From the NCBI RefSeq assembly GCF_003047265.1, contig NZ_PZYY01000013.1, positions 1 through 64,000 of the forward strand: 64,000 bases of DNA, in the 5' to 3' direction. This document shows positions 41,742-51,369 of this stretch, piece after piece (position 1 is the stretch's first letter; the number at the start of each line of letters is the position of its first letter). The position numbers were made by a program, and so were the translations under genes. Source of the DNA: Nocardioides terrigena. Its GTDB lineage: Bacteria > Actinomycetota > Actinomycetes > Propionibacteriales > Nocardioidaceae. The notes beneath the pieces were generated by a model. It saw only the letters and a program-made list of their open reading frames with translations, was not told the origin of the DNA and searched no databases.

Positions 41742-44107
41742 CGCACCGCACCCGCCTCGGCCCCGCGCTGCTCCTCGCCGGTCTCGCGGCCGGCACGTCG
41801 TGGTTCACCCTGCTGTCCTGGCGCATCCTCACCTCCGACGCCGCATCGGTCACGATGCCGCTGTTCCTCCTCGCCATCGCGATCGCCGTCGGTGGCGCCA
41901 CCGCGCGGTGGATGCGCGTGCCGGGGGCCGTCGTGGTCCTCGGCCAGGTCGCGTGCTCGGCCCTGTGGCTGCTCTTCGTCGTCACCGGGTCGATGCTGCC
42001 CACCGGGGCGACGATCGGTGCCTTCGGGGACGCCTTCTCCGCGGGGCTCGAGTCCGCCCGGCTGTACGAGGCGCCGGTGCCGCCCAACGTGCCGCCCGTG
42101 CACGCCCTGCTGCTGGTCGGCGGAGCCCTCACCCTGCTGGCCACCGACCTCTTCGCCTGCACCCTCCGGCGGGTGCCGCTGGCCGGACTCGTGCTGCTGA
42201 CGGCGTACTCCGTGCCGGTCTCGGTCACCGGCGAGGGCACCTCGTGGTGGACCTTCGTGCTGGTCGCCGCCGGCTTCCTGGCGATGATGTTCATCGCCCA
42301 CGAGGAGCAGGTGACCCGGTGGGGCCGCGAGGTCGAGGAGGAGGACGCCGACCCGACCGGCTTCGGCGTGCGCACCGGGGCCGTCCGCGGGTCCGCCGTC
42401 GCCATCGGTGCCAGCGCGACGGCGATGGCGCTCACGCTGCCGGTGCTGATCCCCACCCTCGACGTCGCGCTCTTCGACGGACAGGGCCCGGGCAAGCGCG
42501 AGATCCAGGTCGCCGACCCCATGGTGGACCTGCGCCGCGACCTGGTGCGCGGTGAGGACCGGCCCCTGGTCCTGGTCAGCACCGACGGTGAGCGGCCGAC
42601 CTACCTCCGGTACTCCGTGCTCACCCGCTTCAACGGCGACACCTGGACCCCGGGCGACCGCGACATCCCCGAGACCCAGGTCGCGCGGGGTGAGCTGCCC
42701 GCCCTCGACGGCGTGGATCCGTCCGTGCCGCGCGAGGAGTCGGAGTACCGCGTGCAGGTCAGCACCGACTTCGAGTCGACGTGGCTGCCCACCACGGCCC
42801 ACCTCACCGACATCCAGGCGACCGGCGACTGGCGTTACGACACCTCGACGATGGACTTCATCAGTGCCGACGACGAGGTGACCACGGCCGGCAAGTCCTA
42901 CGACTTCACGGCCGTCTCGCTCGAGCTCGACGGCGCGGCCATGGACCGGGCCGTCTCCGGCGCCGCCGAGGTCCGGGCGGCCTACCTCGAGGTGCCGCCC
43001 AGCGTGTCCAGCAACGTGCGCACCCTCGCGGCCGCCGTCACCGGCGACGCCCCCACCCGATTCCGCAAGGCGCGGGCGCTCCAGCAGTGGTTCCGCGAGG
43101 ACGGCGGCTTCACGTACGACGTCAACGCGGCCGAGGACGCCGCGGACGGCGACCTCGACTCCTTCCTCGACGCGAGCACGGGCCGGGTGGGCTACTGCGA
43201 GCAGTTCGCCGCGTCGATGGCGATCATGGCCCGGATCATCGGGATCCCGTCGCGCGTGGCGGTCGGCTTCCTCGAGCCGCAGGCGGCCGGCCCCGACACC
43301 TGGGAGTTCTCCTCCCACGACCTGCACGCCTGGCCCGAGCTCTACTTCCCCGGCTCCGGCTGGGTGCGGTTCGAGCCCACACCGGGTGGTCCCGGCGGCC
43401 GGGCCGAGACAGTGCCCGTCTACACCCGTGGCGAGCTGCCCACCATCGAGGAGCCGTCGGCCTCCCCCGGCGCCACCCGCACGTCGGAGGCACTGCCGGA
43501 CCGCGGCCAGACCCCGGAGGCCGACGCCGCGGCCGACGCGGACGACGACGGCACCTCGATCCCGTGGGTGCCGATCGTGCTGGTGCTCCTGGTCCTGCTG
43601 CTGGTCGCCGCGGTGCTGCTGGTGCCCGGCCTCGTCCGACGCCAGCGGCGCGAACGCCGCCTCACGGGCGGCGTCGAGGAGGCGTGGCAGGAGCTGCGCG
43701 ACCTGGCCATCGACCTGGGCCACGGCTGGCCCGGAGGTCGGTCGCCTCGCGCCATCGGCACCTGGCTCGGGGAGCGCTTCGGTGCGCCCGGGGTCGAGAC
43801 GGAGCGCTCGGACCGGCCGCGCCGGGGTCGGGACCTCGCACCCGAGGGCGCCGCTGCGCTCGACCGGCTGGTGACCGAGCTCGAGCAGAGCCGCTACGCC
43901 CGCTCGTCGACGCCGGGTGACTCCCACGTGCGTGCCGCCGACGTGGCCGCCGTCGAGGAGGCCCTCGTCGCCGGGGTCGCGCCCCGGGTCGCCCGCCGGG
44001 CCCGACGGTGGCCCCGGTCGCTGCGCCCCGCCCCGCACCGGCCGGCCACCGAGGTCGTCACCCGGGCGCCCGCCGAGGAGCGCGAGCTCGCCGACCACCC
44101 GGGCTGA
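41738..44107 (+). CDS. TgpA-like transmembrane transglutaminase
   Basis: Protein of 789 residues: N-terminal DUF3488/TgpA_N part with about six membrane helices (1-240), a transglutaminase core with catalytic Cys487 (VGYCEQFAASMAIMARI), His530 (SSHDLHAWPEL) and acidic Glu534, then a Pro/Ala/Asp linker, another membrane helix (about 608-630) and a cytoplasmic DUF4129-like tail. It probably acts outside the membrane as protease or crosslinker. ATG overlaps the DUF58 stop (ATGA). Followed by a nested hairpin. Confidence 0.88.
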   Translation: MTHRTRLGPALLLAGLAAGTSWFTLLSWRILTSDAASVTMPLFLLAIAIAVGGATARWMRVPGAVVVLGQVACSALWLLFVVTGSMLPTGATIGAFGDAFSAGLESARLYEAPVPPNVPPVHALLLVGGALTLLATDLFACTLRRVPLAGLVLLTAYSVPVSVTGEGTSWWTFVLVAAGFLAMMFIAHEEQVTRWGREVEEEDADPTGFGVRTGAVRGSAVAIGASATAMALTLPVLIPTLDVALFDGQGPGKREIQVADPMVDLRRDLVRGEDRPLVLVSTDGERPTYLRYSVLTRFNGDTWTPGDRDIPETQVARGELPALDGVDPSVPREESEYRVQVSTDFESTWLPTTAHLTDIQATGDWRYDTSTMDFISADDEVTTAGKSYDFTAVSLELDGAAMDRAVSGAAEVRAAYLEVPPSVSSNVRTLAAAVTGDAPTRFRKARALQQWFREDGGFTYDVNAAEDAADGDLDSFLDASTGRVGYCEQFAASMAIMARIIGIPSRVAVGFLEPQAAGPDTWEFSSHDLHAWPELYFPGSGWVRFEPTPGGPGGRAETVPVYTRGELPTIEEPSASPGATRTSEALPDRGQTPEADAAADADDDGTSIPWVPIVLVLLVLLLVAAVLLVPGLVRRQRRERRLTGGVEEAWQELRDLAIDLGHGWPGGRSPRAIGTWLGERFGAPGVETERSDRPRRGRDLAPEGAAALDRLVTELEQSRYARSSTPGDSHVRAADVAAVEEALVAGVAPRVARRARRWPRSLRPAPHRPATEVVTRAPAEERELADHPG

Positions 44108-44150
44108 CGCCGCGGGGCCGGGCTGACCCGGCGGGATCATCGCGTCAGCC
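44102..44150 (+). terminator. Nested hairpin at the end of the moxR operon
   Basis: GGCTGACGC (44102-44110), which includes the stop codon of the transglutaminase gene, pairs exactly with GCGTCAGCC (44142-44150). Inside, GCCGGG-CTGA-CCCGGC forms a second perfect stem (44117-44132). No T-run. Its position directly after the last gene makes termination likely. Confidence 0.6.
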
Positions 44151-44173
44151 GGTGGGCCCCGTCAGCTCACGGA

Positions 44174-44380
44174 GGCTGAAGTTCCACGCAGGAGTGCGGA
44201 AGTTCGGGCGCCACGGCGTCGCCCGGCTGAACTTCCACGCAGGGAGGCGGGAGTCCAGGAGAACTCGGCATCCCCCGGCTGTGCTTCCACGCAGGTGCGT
44301 GGGAGTCTCCGGGGCCAGGGACTCGCCCGGCTGTACGTCCACGCTGGAGGCGGAGGTGCCGGGGTGACCACGGACATACG
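44174..44380. repeat. Tandem array of four ~52-base noncoding repeats
   Basis: The 372-base gap 44108-44479 contains four units beginning with GGCTG at 44174, 44225, 44277 and 44329 (periods 51, 52, 52). Shared core: GGCTGNNCTTCCACGCAGG, followed by a GCGGGAGTC-like segment that can fold back on TTCCACGCA. The fourth unit decays. No cas genes or conserved reading frame accompany it. The remainder to 44479 shows nothing else. Confidence 0.7.
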
Positions 44381-44479
44381 CCAGGCCGCTACTGCGGACG
44401 TCATGGAACCTGGCTGTCCGGACGACCAGGGCTCATGACGTCGTGCGGAAGCCCGTCCGGCGTGGTGGGCTCGTGTGCG

Positions 44480-44923
44480 TCAGAAGGGGCCGTTGTCGCG
44501 GCGCCGGCGCCAGCGCTCGTCCATGCGCTCCATGAACGAGCCGGAGGCCTTGGTGCGCCGGTTGCGCTGGAAGCGCGGCGACTTGGCGGCCTTGCCGCCG
44601 TCGACGACACCGAAGCCGTCGTGGCGGGTGTCGCGCATGTGTGGGCCGGAGCTGGAGGGGTGGCGCAGGGCGGTCACGACCACGACGGCCGCGGCCAGCA
44701 TCACGAGGAAGCCCACGATGCCGAGGATGGTCTGGCGGAAGATGACACCACCGGTGAGCAGGGCCATGCCGGCGACGAAGACGACGCCCGAGGCGATCGC
44801 GCGACGGCGAGCGGCCCGCTGCATCGCAGTGCCACGCAGGGTGGACGCCAGCTTGGGGTCCTCTGCGACGAGCGCGCGCTCCATCTGCTCGAGCATCCGC
44901 AGCTCTTCCTCGGACAGCGGCAT
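44480..44923 (-). CDS. DUF3040 domain-containing membrane protein
   Basis: Protein of 147 residues. MPLSEEELRMLEQMERAL and DPKLASTL at the N-terminus are the DUF3040 signature; two membrane helices (about 43-85) follow, then a basic Arg-rich tail. Function unknown; found next to dcw genes in many actinobacteria. Two adjacent ATG codons exist; the second is preferred because AGGAGG lies 5 bases before it and only 2 bases before the first. Confidence 0.88.
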   Translation of the reverse strand: MPLSEEELRMLEQMERALVAEDPKLASTLRGTAMQRAARRRAIASGVVFVAGMALLTGGVIFRQTILGIVGFLVMLAAAVVVVTALRHPSSSGPHMRDTRHDGFGVVDGGKAAKSPRFQRNRRTKASGSFMERMDERWRRRRDNGPF

Positions 44924-45030
44924 CATTACCTCCTCCACCAACACGTCGTGTGCCAGCCGTGTGACAAGTCTAGGCACCCGGTGGGCAACCGGGTAGCCGC
45001 CTCTCGAAATTCGCCCGTTTCGGGTGCTGA

Positions 45031-46233
45031 TCACATCAGGCTCGCCGGCCGGACGGCCGCCGCGCCGAACCTGCGGGTGGCCCGGTCGACCGCCCGATCG
45101 GCTTCCGCCCACCCGTGCTCCGCCTCCCCCAGCACCAGCTGTCTGTGCACCGACCCGCGTGGGACGAGACCCTCCACCCTCACCCCGACGAGCCGGAGGC
45201 GGGCGCGCTGGAGGCCCAGCGCGTCGTAGAGGCGAGTGGCGACGCGGTAGACGTCGACGGTGACGTCGGTGGCCTCGGGGAGGGTGCGCGAGCGGGTGAT
45301 GGTCGTGAAGTCGGCGAACCTGATCCGGATCGTCACCGTGCGACCTGCCACCCCCGCGGTGCGCATTCGCCCGGTCACCCGGTGGGAGAGCCGGAGCAGC
45401 TCGCGGACGATGACGTCGCGGTCGTCGGTGTCGCGGGCGAAGGTCTCGTCGGCCCCCATCGAGCGGTCCGGCTCGAATGGCCCCGAGCGCGGGGTGAGCG
45501 TGCGCCGGTCGGTGCCCCAGGCCAGGTCGTGGAGCTGGCTGCCCAGGTGTACGCCGACCGCGCGCTGGAGGGTGCGCAGCGGGGTGTCGGCGACGTCCCC
45601 CACCGTGACCAGCCCGAGGCGGTGGAGCATCTCGCGGGTCTTGTCACCCACCCCCCACAGCTCCCCCACGTCGAGCGGGTGCAGGAAGGAGGTGACGCGC
45701 TCGGGTGGGACCACCACCACGCCGTCGGGCTTGGCCCGACGGCTCGCCAGCTTGGCGACCGACACCGAGGCCGCCACCCCGACCGAGCAGGTGATGCCCT
45801 GCTCGTCGTGGATCGTGGCGCGCAGCAGCCCCGCGATGTCCCGCGGCGATCCTAGGCGGCGGGTCGAGCCGCGGACGTCGAGGAACGCCTCGTCGAGCGA
45901 GACGACCTCCACCAGTGGGGTGATCCGGCGGAAGTTCTCGATCACCGAGGACGACACTGCGCTGAACGTCTCGAAGTCGGGGGCGATCACCACGGCCTGC
46001 GGGCACATCCGCCGGGCGCGGGTCATCGGGAGCGCCGAGCGGACGCCGTACTGGCGGGCGAGGTAGTTGGCCGAGAGCACCACCCCGCGGGTGCCGCCGC
46101 CGACGATGACCGGGACGTCGGCCAGGTCGGGCCGGTCCCGGGTGGCGACCGAGGCGTAGAACGCGTCCATGTCGACGTGCAGGAGCGGGGCGCGCCACGA
46201 CGGGTCGGGCCGCCCGGCAGGCAGTCCGGTCAT
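45031..46233 (-). CDS. dinB: DNA polymerase IV (Y-family translesion polymerase DinB)
   Basis: Y-family polymerase of 400 residues. Catalytic carboxylates lie in LLHVDMDAFYASV and VVSLDEAFLDV. The SANYLARQYGVRSAMP-type motif is present as SANYLARQYGVRSALP. HhH region GVGDKTREML and a little-finger domain follow. It lacks an obvious C-terminal beta-clamp peptide, ending in FGAAAVRPASLM. Translesion synthesis; no LexA box seen immediately upstream. Lies 63 bases after the methyltransferase gene. Confidence 0.92.
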   Translation of the reverse strand: MTGLPAGRPDPSWRAPLLHVDMDAFYASVATRDRPDLADVPVIVGGGTRGVVLSANYLARQYGVRSALPMTRARRMCPQAVVIAPDFETFSAVSSSVIENFRRITPLVEVVSLDEAFLDVRGSTRRLGSPRDIAGLLRATIHDEQGITCSVGVAASVSVAKLASRRAKPDGVVVVPPERVTSFLHPLDVGELWGVGDKTREMLHRLGLVTVGDVADTPLRTLQRAVGVHLGSQLHDLAWGTDRRTLTPRSGPFEPDRSMGADETFARDTDDRDVIVRELLRLSHRVTGRMRTAGVAGRTVTIRIRFADFTTITRSRTLPEATDVTVDVYRVATRLYDALGLQRARLRLVGVRVEGLVPRGSVHRQLVLGEAEHGWAEADRAVDRATRRFGAAAVRPASLM

Positions 46234-46296
46234 GGCGACCGCCGGTCGTCCGGCGCCGTCCCGGGCAACCGGGCGGGCGGCAGGGCCGGTGACCGG

Positions 46297-47034
46297 TCAG
46301 GCGCGGGCGAGGACGTGCAGCTGGGTGGCGAGGGGGAAGTACTCCGGACGGGTCGACACCGCCTGCTCGAGCGCCACCAGCGCAGCCGTGGCGCCCGGCT
46401 CGAGGTCGAGCAGGGAGCCGGGGACGAGGTCGGCGAAGACGCGCACGGCGTGGACGGAGGTGGTCTCCAGCCCGGCGCCCGCGAGCAGCGGCTCGAGCTC
46501 GTCGCGGGTGAAGCGGTGGCCGGCCCGGCCGGGGTGGCCGCTCGGCGTGCCTGCGTCGAGGAGGTCGCGGGCGGCCTGGAAGTGACCGGCCATCGCCCGG
46601 GCCACGACGGCCGCGTGGCGCTGGGCGACCAGCAGGCTGAGGTGGCCGCCGGGGCGCAGCACACCGGCGATGGCCGCCAGCGCGGCGGCCGGGTCGTCCA
46701 CGACCTCGAGCACGCCGTGGCACAGGACCAGGTCGACGCTGCCGGCCTCGACGAGGCCGGCGAGGTCGCCGAGGTCGCCCTGCTGGCCGGTGACCCGGTC
46801 GGCGACGCCGCTCTCCCGGGCCCGCCGGTCGAGGGCGGCGAGGGCGTCGGGGCTGGGATCGATGACCTGGACGTGGTGACCCAGCTCGGCCAGCGGGACG
46901 GCGAACCCGCCCGTGCCCCCGCCGATGTCGACGATCCCGGCCTGGGGGGCGCGGTCGGTGGACCCCAGCACCTCGCGGACCGCTGACCACACCACGCCGG
47001 TGCGGACGGACTGGCGGCGCTCGCTGGCTGACAT
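46297..47034 (-). CDS. Class I SAM-dependent methyltransferase
   Basis: Protein of 245 residues with a Rossmann methyltransferase fold. Motif I is IVDIGGGTGGFAVPLAELG, the acidic motif II end is VQVIDPSPDALAAL, motif IV VDLVLCHGVLEVVDD, and LRPGGHLSLLVAQ follows. It resembles the SmtA/Ubie group; substrate unknown. The ATG at 47034 follows TAGGGT by 7 bases (leaderless). Same strand as dinB and dnaE2 but with its own promoter. Confidence 0.85.
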   Translation of the reverse strand: MSASERRQSVRTGVVWSAVREVLGSTDRAPQAGIVDIGGGTGGFAVPLAELGHHVQVIDPSPDALAALDRRARESGVADRVTGQQGDLGDLAGLVEAGSVDLVLCHGVLEVVDDPAAALAAIAGVLRPGGHLSLLVAQRHAAVVARAMAGHFQAARDLLDAGTPSGHPGRAGHRFTRDELEPLLAGAGLETTSVHAVRVFADLVPGSLLDLEPGATAALVALEQAVSTRPEYFPLATQLHVLARA

Positions 47035-47083
47035 GGGGCCAACCCTAGTGGGATCGCCGGGAGGACCGGGGGCACGTCCGGCG

Positions 47084-50000
47084 TCATCCCGGGCTCCCCG
47101 GGCTGCGGTGCCACAGGTTGCGGGACGGGCGCTGGGCGCCCTCCTCGACCCACAGCTTGCGCGCGACGTCCCTGGTGTCGTCGCCGGCCGGCTTGATGTC
47201 GGCGTAGGGAGACATCTGGAAGCCGCTGGAGTGCACCAGCACCCGTCGGTGCCCGGGCTCGTCGGGATCGGTCCACCCCACCGGGACCCGGCCGATCTCG
47301 GCGAGCACCGCGGCCAGCGCCGCCTCGCGGGTGCGCTCGCGCCGCCACAGCGCATGCAGGTCGGGCAGCGCCCAGGCGCCGGTGGCGCGCAGCGAGACCC
47401 CGCGCCGACCCGTGCGCCGCAGCTCGCCGCGGACCACGAGCAGCCACGAGTGGAAGACGGTGGCGGCGTAGGGACCCTGGGCGTCCTCGAAGAACGTGCA
47501 GTCGACCGGTCCGGTCCCGTCGTCGAGGGTCAGGAAGACGACCCGTCGCCCCGACCGGATCGGCGGCGTCTGGGTCGCGACCTTGACCCCGGCGACCAGC
47601 AGCTCGGCGCGGCTGCGCCGGCGCAGCAGGTCGCGGCTGCGGGTGGTGCCGAGGTCGTCGAGGAAGTCGGCGTAGGGCGCGACGGCGTGCTGGCTGACGT
47701 CGAGCCCCAGGATCTCCAGCTCGGCCCGCATCCGCTCGTCGGTGGTCATCTCGGGCAGCCCGGTGACCGGCTCCCCCGCCCCCGGCTCGTCGCCGAGCTC
47801 GAGGGTCAGCTGGACCGAGTCGGCCTCCCGGACCGGCCGGGCCGCTTGCGACTGGGCCGCCGCCCGCACGGCCGGGTCGGAGCTCGTGCGCCGGGCGGCT
47901 TCCTGCGCGGTCTGCTCGGGTCGCACCATCGCCGAGACCCGCCGCGCCGCCAGGCCCCGGCCCCGCGAGGTGCGGTCGAGCATCCGGGTGTGCCGGTCGA
48001 GCTCGGCGACCTGGAGCAGCAGGTCGCGGCGCGTCAGCCGGCCCCGCGGTCGGACCTCGTGCTCGCCGCTCGCGATGCGGTAGAGGTCGTCGAAGGCACC
48101 GGCCAGCACGAGCCGCTCCAGCACCGGTCGGGAGACCCGGGCCCGGGCGTGTAAGTCGCTGAGCGACGCGTAGGGGGTCGTGCAGTCCGCGCCGGTGCCG
48201 CCGCGGGCGGTGACGATGCGCGACACCTCGGCCTCGCTGATGCCCTTGAGCTCGGCGAGGGCGAGCCGGATCGCGTAACCGTCCCCGAGGCGCTCGACGA
48301 CGTACGACGCCTCGGAGGCGTTGACGTCGAGGCCCAGCACCCCGACCCCGAACTGGCGAGCGTCCTCGAGGATCAGCCGCTTGGGATACATGCCCGGGTC
48401 GTGGGTGAGCACCCCGGACAGGAAGTGCGCCGGCCAGTGGGCCTTGAGCCACGCCGACTGGTAGGTGGGCAGCGCGAAGGCCGCCGCGTGGGCCTTGCAG
48501 AAGCCGAACGACGCGAACGCCGCGACGACCTTCCACATGCGGGTCACCAGCGCGAGGTCGTAGCCGCGGGCCAGGGCGCGTGGGAAGAACCACACCTCGG
48601 TCTCGGCCATCCCCTCGACGTCGCCGAGCGCGCGCCGCTTCTCGTCGGCCTCGGCGTAGGAGACCCCGGCGAACCGGGCGATGATCTCGATGACCTGCTC
48701 GTGGAAGACCACCACCCCCTGGGTCTGCTCCAGGATCGGGCGCAGGTCCTCGTGGATGTAGCGGACGGTCTTCCAGCCCTGCTTGGCCTCGAGGTAGGGC
48801 GTGATCATGTCGCTCTTGACCGGTCCCGGCCGGAAGAGCGAGATGTCGGTGATGATGTCGCTGAAGGACTCGATGCCCGACTTGCCCACCAGCTCGCGCT
48901 GGCCCGGGGACTCGATCTGGAAGACGCCGAGGGTGCGCGCCGAGCTGATCATCGTGTAGGTCCTGTCGTCGTCGAAGGGCACCTGCACCTCGTCGTCGAG
49001 GTCGACCTCGACCCCGTCGACGCGGGAGATCTCGGACACCGCGTGCGCCATCGCCGACTGCATGCGGATGCCGAGCACGTCGAGCTTGAGCAGCCCCAGC
49101 GCCTCCACGTCGTCCTTGTCGAACTGGCTGATCGGGAAGCCGGCGTACGACGCCTCGACCGGCGTGCGGGAGAGCAGGGTGTCGTCGGAGAGCAGCACCC
49201 CGCACGGGTGGACGGCGATGTGCCGGGGCAGTCCGTCCAGGCGCTCGACCAGCCGGAACATCAGGTCGAGGCGCTCGCTGGCCAGGCCACTGGCCCGCAG
49301 CTCGGGGAGGTCGCGCATCGCGGTGCGGGCGTCGCGCGCCCGGATGTGCGGGAACGCCTTGGCGATCGCGTCGACCTCGCCGGGCGGCATGCCCAGCGCG
49401 GCGCCGACGTCGCGGACCGCGTGCCGGACGCGGTAGGTGTCCATCATCGAGACGCACACGCAGCGGTCGCCGCCGTAGCGGGCGAGGATCGCCTCGTAGA
49501 CCTCGAGGCGGCGGGCGGACTCCACGTCGATGTCGATGTCGGGAAGCGAGGCGCGCAGCGGTGACAGGAAGCGCTCCATCAGCAGTCCGTGACGGATCGG
49601 GTCGACCCCGGAGACGCCGAGGAGATAGTTGACCAGGCTGCCCGCCCCCGAGCCGCGCGCGGCCCGGCGCACCCCCATCTCGCCGATCAGGTCAGTGATG
49701 TCGGCGACGGTGAGGAAGTAGGAGGCGTAGCCCAGCCCGCGGATCAGCTCGAGCTCGTCGTCGAGCCGCTTCCAGATGCGCTGCCGGGGCGCCTGGCCGT
49801 AGCGGTGGCCGATGCCGGCCTCGCACCGGGCGCGCAGCGCCGCGTGCGCCGACTCCCCCGGCTCCCCCGCCCGGTCGAACTCGGGGAAGTGCACCTCGCC
49901 CAGCCCGAGGTCACCGCGCGGGTCGAGGGCGCACCGGTCCGCGACGGCCCGGGTGCGGGCGAGCAGCCGGCGGGCCTCGGTGTCGCTGTCGTGGGCCAGC

Positions 50001-50908
50001 CCGGCAAGCCGGCACACCTCCTCGGCCACCTCGTGCATCTGCTTGCCGGACTTGAGGAAGCCCTCGGCGTTGGCCCGGTCGACGTGGCGGCGGTCGAGCG
50101 CCACCAGCCGGCGGGCGGCGTCGAGCACGTCGACGGTCGGGGCGTCGAGGCGGTCGGCGTAGCGGACCGCGTTGGTGAGGACGGTGCCCAGGCCGGCCCG
50201 GCGGGCGACACCGGCCATCCGGGCGGCGTGCGGCGAGGTGCCCGGCCCCCACCCTCCCCCGGCGCTGCCCCCGCCGGGGAGCCGGTGGGACACCAGCTCG
50301 ACGACGAGGTTGTCGCGGGGCACCACCTCGCGCCACGGCGCCAGCGCCGCCAGGGCGAGGTCGTCGCGGCGCCGGACCGCGGCGACCCCGAGCTCGGAGG
50401 TCGGACCGAGCAGGACCATGACGTCACCGTTGCCGAGGTGCGGGGCGAGCAGGTCGAGGGTGGCCACCGGCCGGCCCCGCTCCCCGTGGAGGTGGGTCTC
50501 GGAGACCATCCGGCAGATCGCCGCCCAACCGGCCCTGCCGCCGGCCAGGAACGTCACCCGGGGCAGGCCCCCGCGGTGGGCCGGCAGGTCACGGTGCGCG
50601 CCCCCGCGCACCGGGGCCCGCCCTGCACCGGCCGGGCCGGCGGGGGCGCCTGGCGCTCCGGGAGCGGCGGACGCACCGGGACCGACGGGCGCGACGGCCA
50701 GGTCGACGCCGAGGATCGGCCGGATGCCGGCCTGTTGGCAGGCCTGGGCGAACTTGACCGCACCGTAGGTGCCGTCGCGGTCGGTGAGGGCGAGCGCGTC
50801 CATCTCGTGCTCCACGGCGCGCTCGACGAGGACGTGCGGGTTGGAGGCGCCGTACTGCAGGGAGTAGCCCGAGGCCACGTGGAGATGGACGAACGGGTCA
50901 GGCGACAC
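47084..50908 (-). CDS. dnaE2: Error-prone DNA polymerase DnaE2
   Basis: C-family translesion polymerase of 1274 residues. N-terminal PHP domain (FVHLHVASGYSLQYG, TDRDGTYG), catalytic aspartates in LPDIDIDVESARR, and GSGAGSLVNYLLG. Its PHP domain carries a Gly/Ala/Pro-rich insertion at about residues 72-112. DnaE2 causes SOS mutagenesis with ImuA'/ImuB in other bacteria. GTG start overlaps the HEPN gene by 11 bases; the operon has a LexA box at 51800. It is distinct from the replicative DnaE1 at 11250. Confidence 0.94.
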   Translation of the reverse strand: MSPDPFVHLHVASGYSLQYGASNPHVLVERAVEHEMDALALTDRDGTYGAVKFAQACQQAGIRPILGVDLAVAPVGPGASAAPGAPGAPAGPAGAGRAPVRGGAHRDLPAHRGGLPRVTFLAGGRAGWAAICRMVSETHLHGERGRPVATLDLLAPHLGNGDVMVLLGPTSELGVAAVRRRDDLALAALAPWREVVPRDNLVVELVSHRLPGGGSAGGGWGPGTSPHAARMAGVARRAGLGTVLTNAVRYADRLDAPTVDVLDAARRLVALDRRHVDRANAEGFLKSGKQMHEVAEEVCRLAGLAHDSDTEARRLLARTRAVADRCALDPRGDLGLGEVHFPEFDRAGEPGESAHAALRARCEAGIGHRYGQAPRQRIWKRLDDELELIRGLGYASYFLTVADITDLIGEMGVRRAARGSGAGSLVNYLLGVSGVDPIRHGLLMERFLSPLRASLPDIDIDVESARRLEVYEAILARYGGDRCVCVSMMDTYRVRHAVRDVGAALGMPPGEVDAIAKAFPHIRARDARTAMRDLPELRASGLASERLDLMFRLVERLDGLPRHIAVHPCGVLLSDDTLLSRTPVEASYAGFPISQFDKDDVEALGLLKLDVLGIRMQSAMAHAVSEISRVDGVEVDLDDEVQVPFDDDRTYTMISSARTLGVFQIESPGQRELVGKSGIESFSDIITDISLFRPGPVKSDMITPYLEAKQGWKTVRYIHEDLRPILEQTQGVVVFHEQVIEIIARFAGVSYAEADEKRRALGDVEGMAETEVWFFPRALARGYDLALVTRMWKVVAAFASFGFCKAHAAAFALPTYQSAWLKAHWPAHFLSGVLTHDPGMYPKRLILEDARQFGVGVLGLDVNASEASYVVERLGDGYAIRLALAELKGISEAEVSRIVTARGGTGADCTTPYASLSDLHARARVSRPVLERLVLAGAFDDLYRIASGEHEVRPRGRLTRRDLLLQVAELDRHTRMLDRTSRGRGLAARRVSAMVRPEQTAQEAARRTSSDPAVRAAAQSQAARPVREADSVQLTLELGDEPGAGEPVTGLPEMTTDERMRAELEILGLDVSQHAVAPYADFLDDLGTTRSRDLLRRRSRAELLVAGVKVATQTPPIRSGRRVVFLTLDDGTGPVDCTFFEDAQGPYAATVFHSWLLVVRGELRRTGRRGVSLRATGAWALPDLHALWRRERTREAALAAVLAEIGRVPVGWTDPDEPGHRRVLVHSSGFQMSPYADIKPAGDDTRDVARKLWVEEGAQRPSRNLWHRSPGSPG

Positions 50909-51356
50909 CGCTCTGGCCGGTCGTGTGGCTCACGGCTGCCGGGGCATGGGGCACCAGCCCGAGCGCCTGCTCGACCACGGCCAGGAACCGGTCGGAGTCG
51001 CGGACCAGGTCGTCGGCCTCACGCTCGGTGACCGCCCGGGTCGACCCGGCCTCGGCCGCCGCGCGCTTGCTCGCGCCGGCGGCGAAGAACCGCGCCCACT
51101 CCTCCATCTCGGGGGCCACCTCGGCCAGCAGGACCCAGGCGTTCTTCTGGCGGCGGGCGCGGGGCGCGGGGTGGGCACGCGCGGCCAGCAGGGCGGCGGC
51201 CGACCGCAGGGCCGCCACGTGCGCACAGGCGTAGCGGGTGGGCACGTCGCGCGCCGAGATCGCCTCCTGGAGGGACTCCGCCGCACGGGCGAGGTAGGAG
51301 TGGGTGGTCGCCGGCAGCAGGTGCGGGTTGAGGGGTCGGGTCGTCGTGGTCGTCAT
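50898..51356 (-). CDS. SAV_6107 family HEPN domain-containing protein
   Basis: Helical protein of 152 residues of the actinobacterial SAV_6107 HEPN type, usually encoded beside dnaE2. The RxxxxH core is not clearly visible, so RNase activity is uncertain. Seen: SYLARAAESLQEAI, RYACAHVAALRSAAALL and WARFFAAGASKRAAAEAG. The ATG has AGGAGG upstream with good spacing. Cotranscribed with DUF6504 and dnaE2; it may occupy the place of ImuA'-type accessory factors, which is inference. Confidence 0.8.
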   Translation of the reverse strand: MTTTTTRPLNPHLLPATTHSYLARAAESLQEAISARDVPTRYACAHVAALRSAAALLAARAHPAPRARRQKNAWVLLAEVAPEMEEWARFFAAGASKRAAAEAGSTRAVTEREADDLVRDSDRFLAVVEQALGLVPHAPAAVSHTTGQSGVA

Positions 51357-51369
51357 CTCGTCCTCCTCC

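Noticed and set aside
40853..44140. 1095-codon minus-strand frame opposite DUF58/transglutaminase
   Set aside because: Antisense of two well-supported genes; no recognisable domain.
44174..44380. CRISPR array
   Set aside because: Repeats are degenerate, the stretches between them also resemble one another, there are only four units and no cas genes.
44145..44404. Small minus-strand reading frames across the 52-base repeats
   Set aside because: No ribosome site, different frames of the same repeat are equally open, and unit lengths of 51 and 52 do not preserve a frame.
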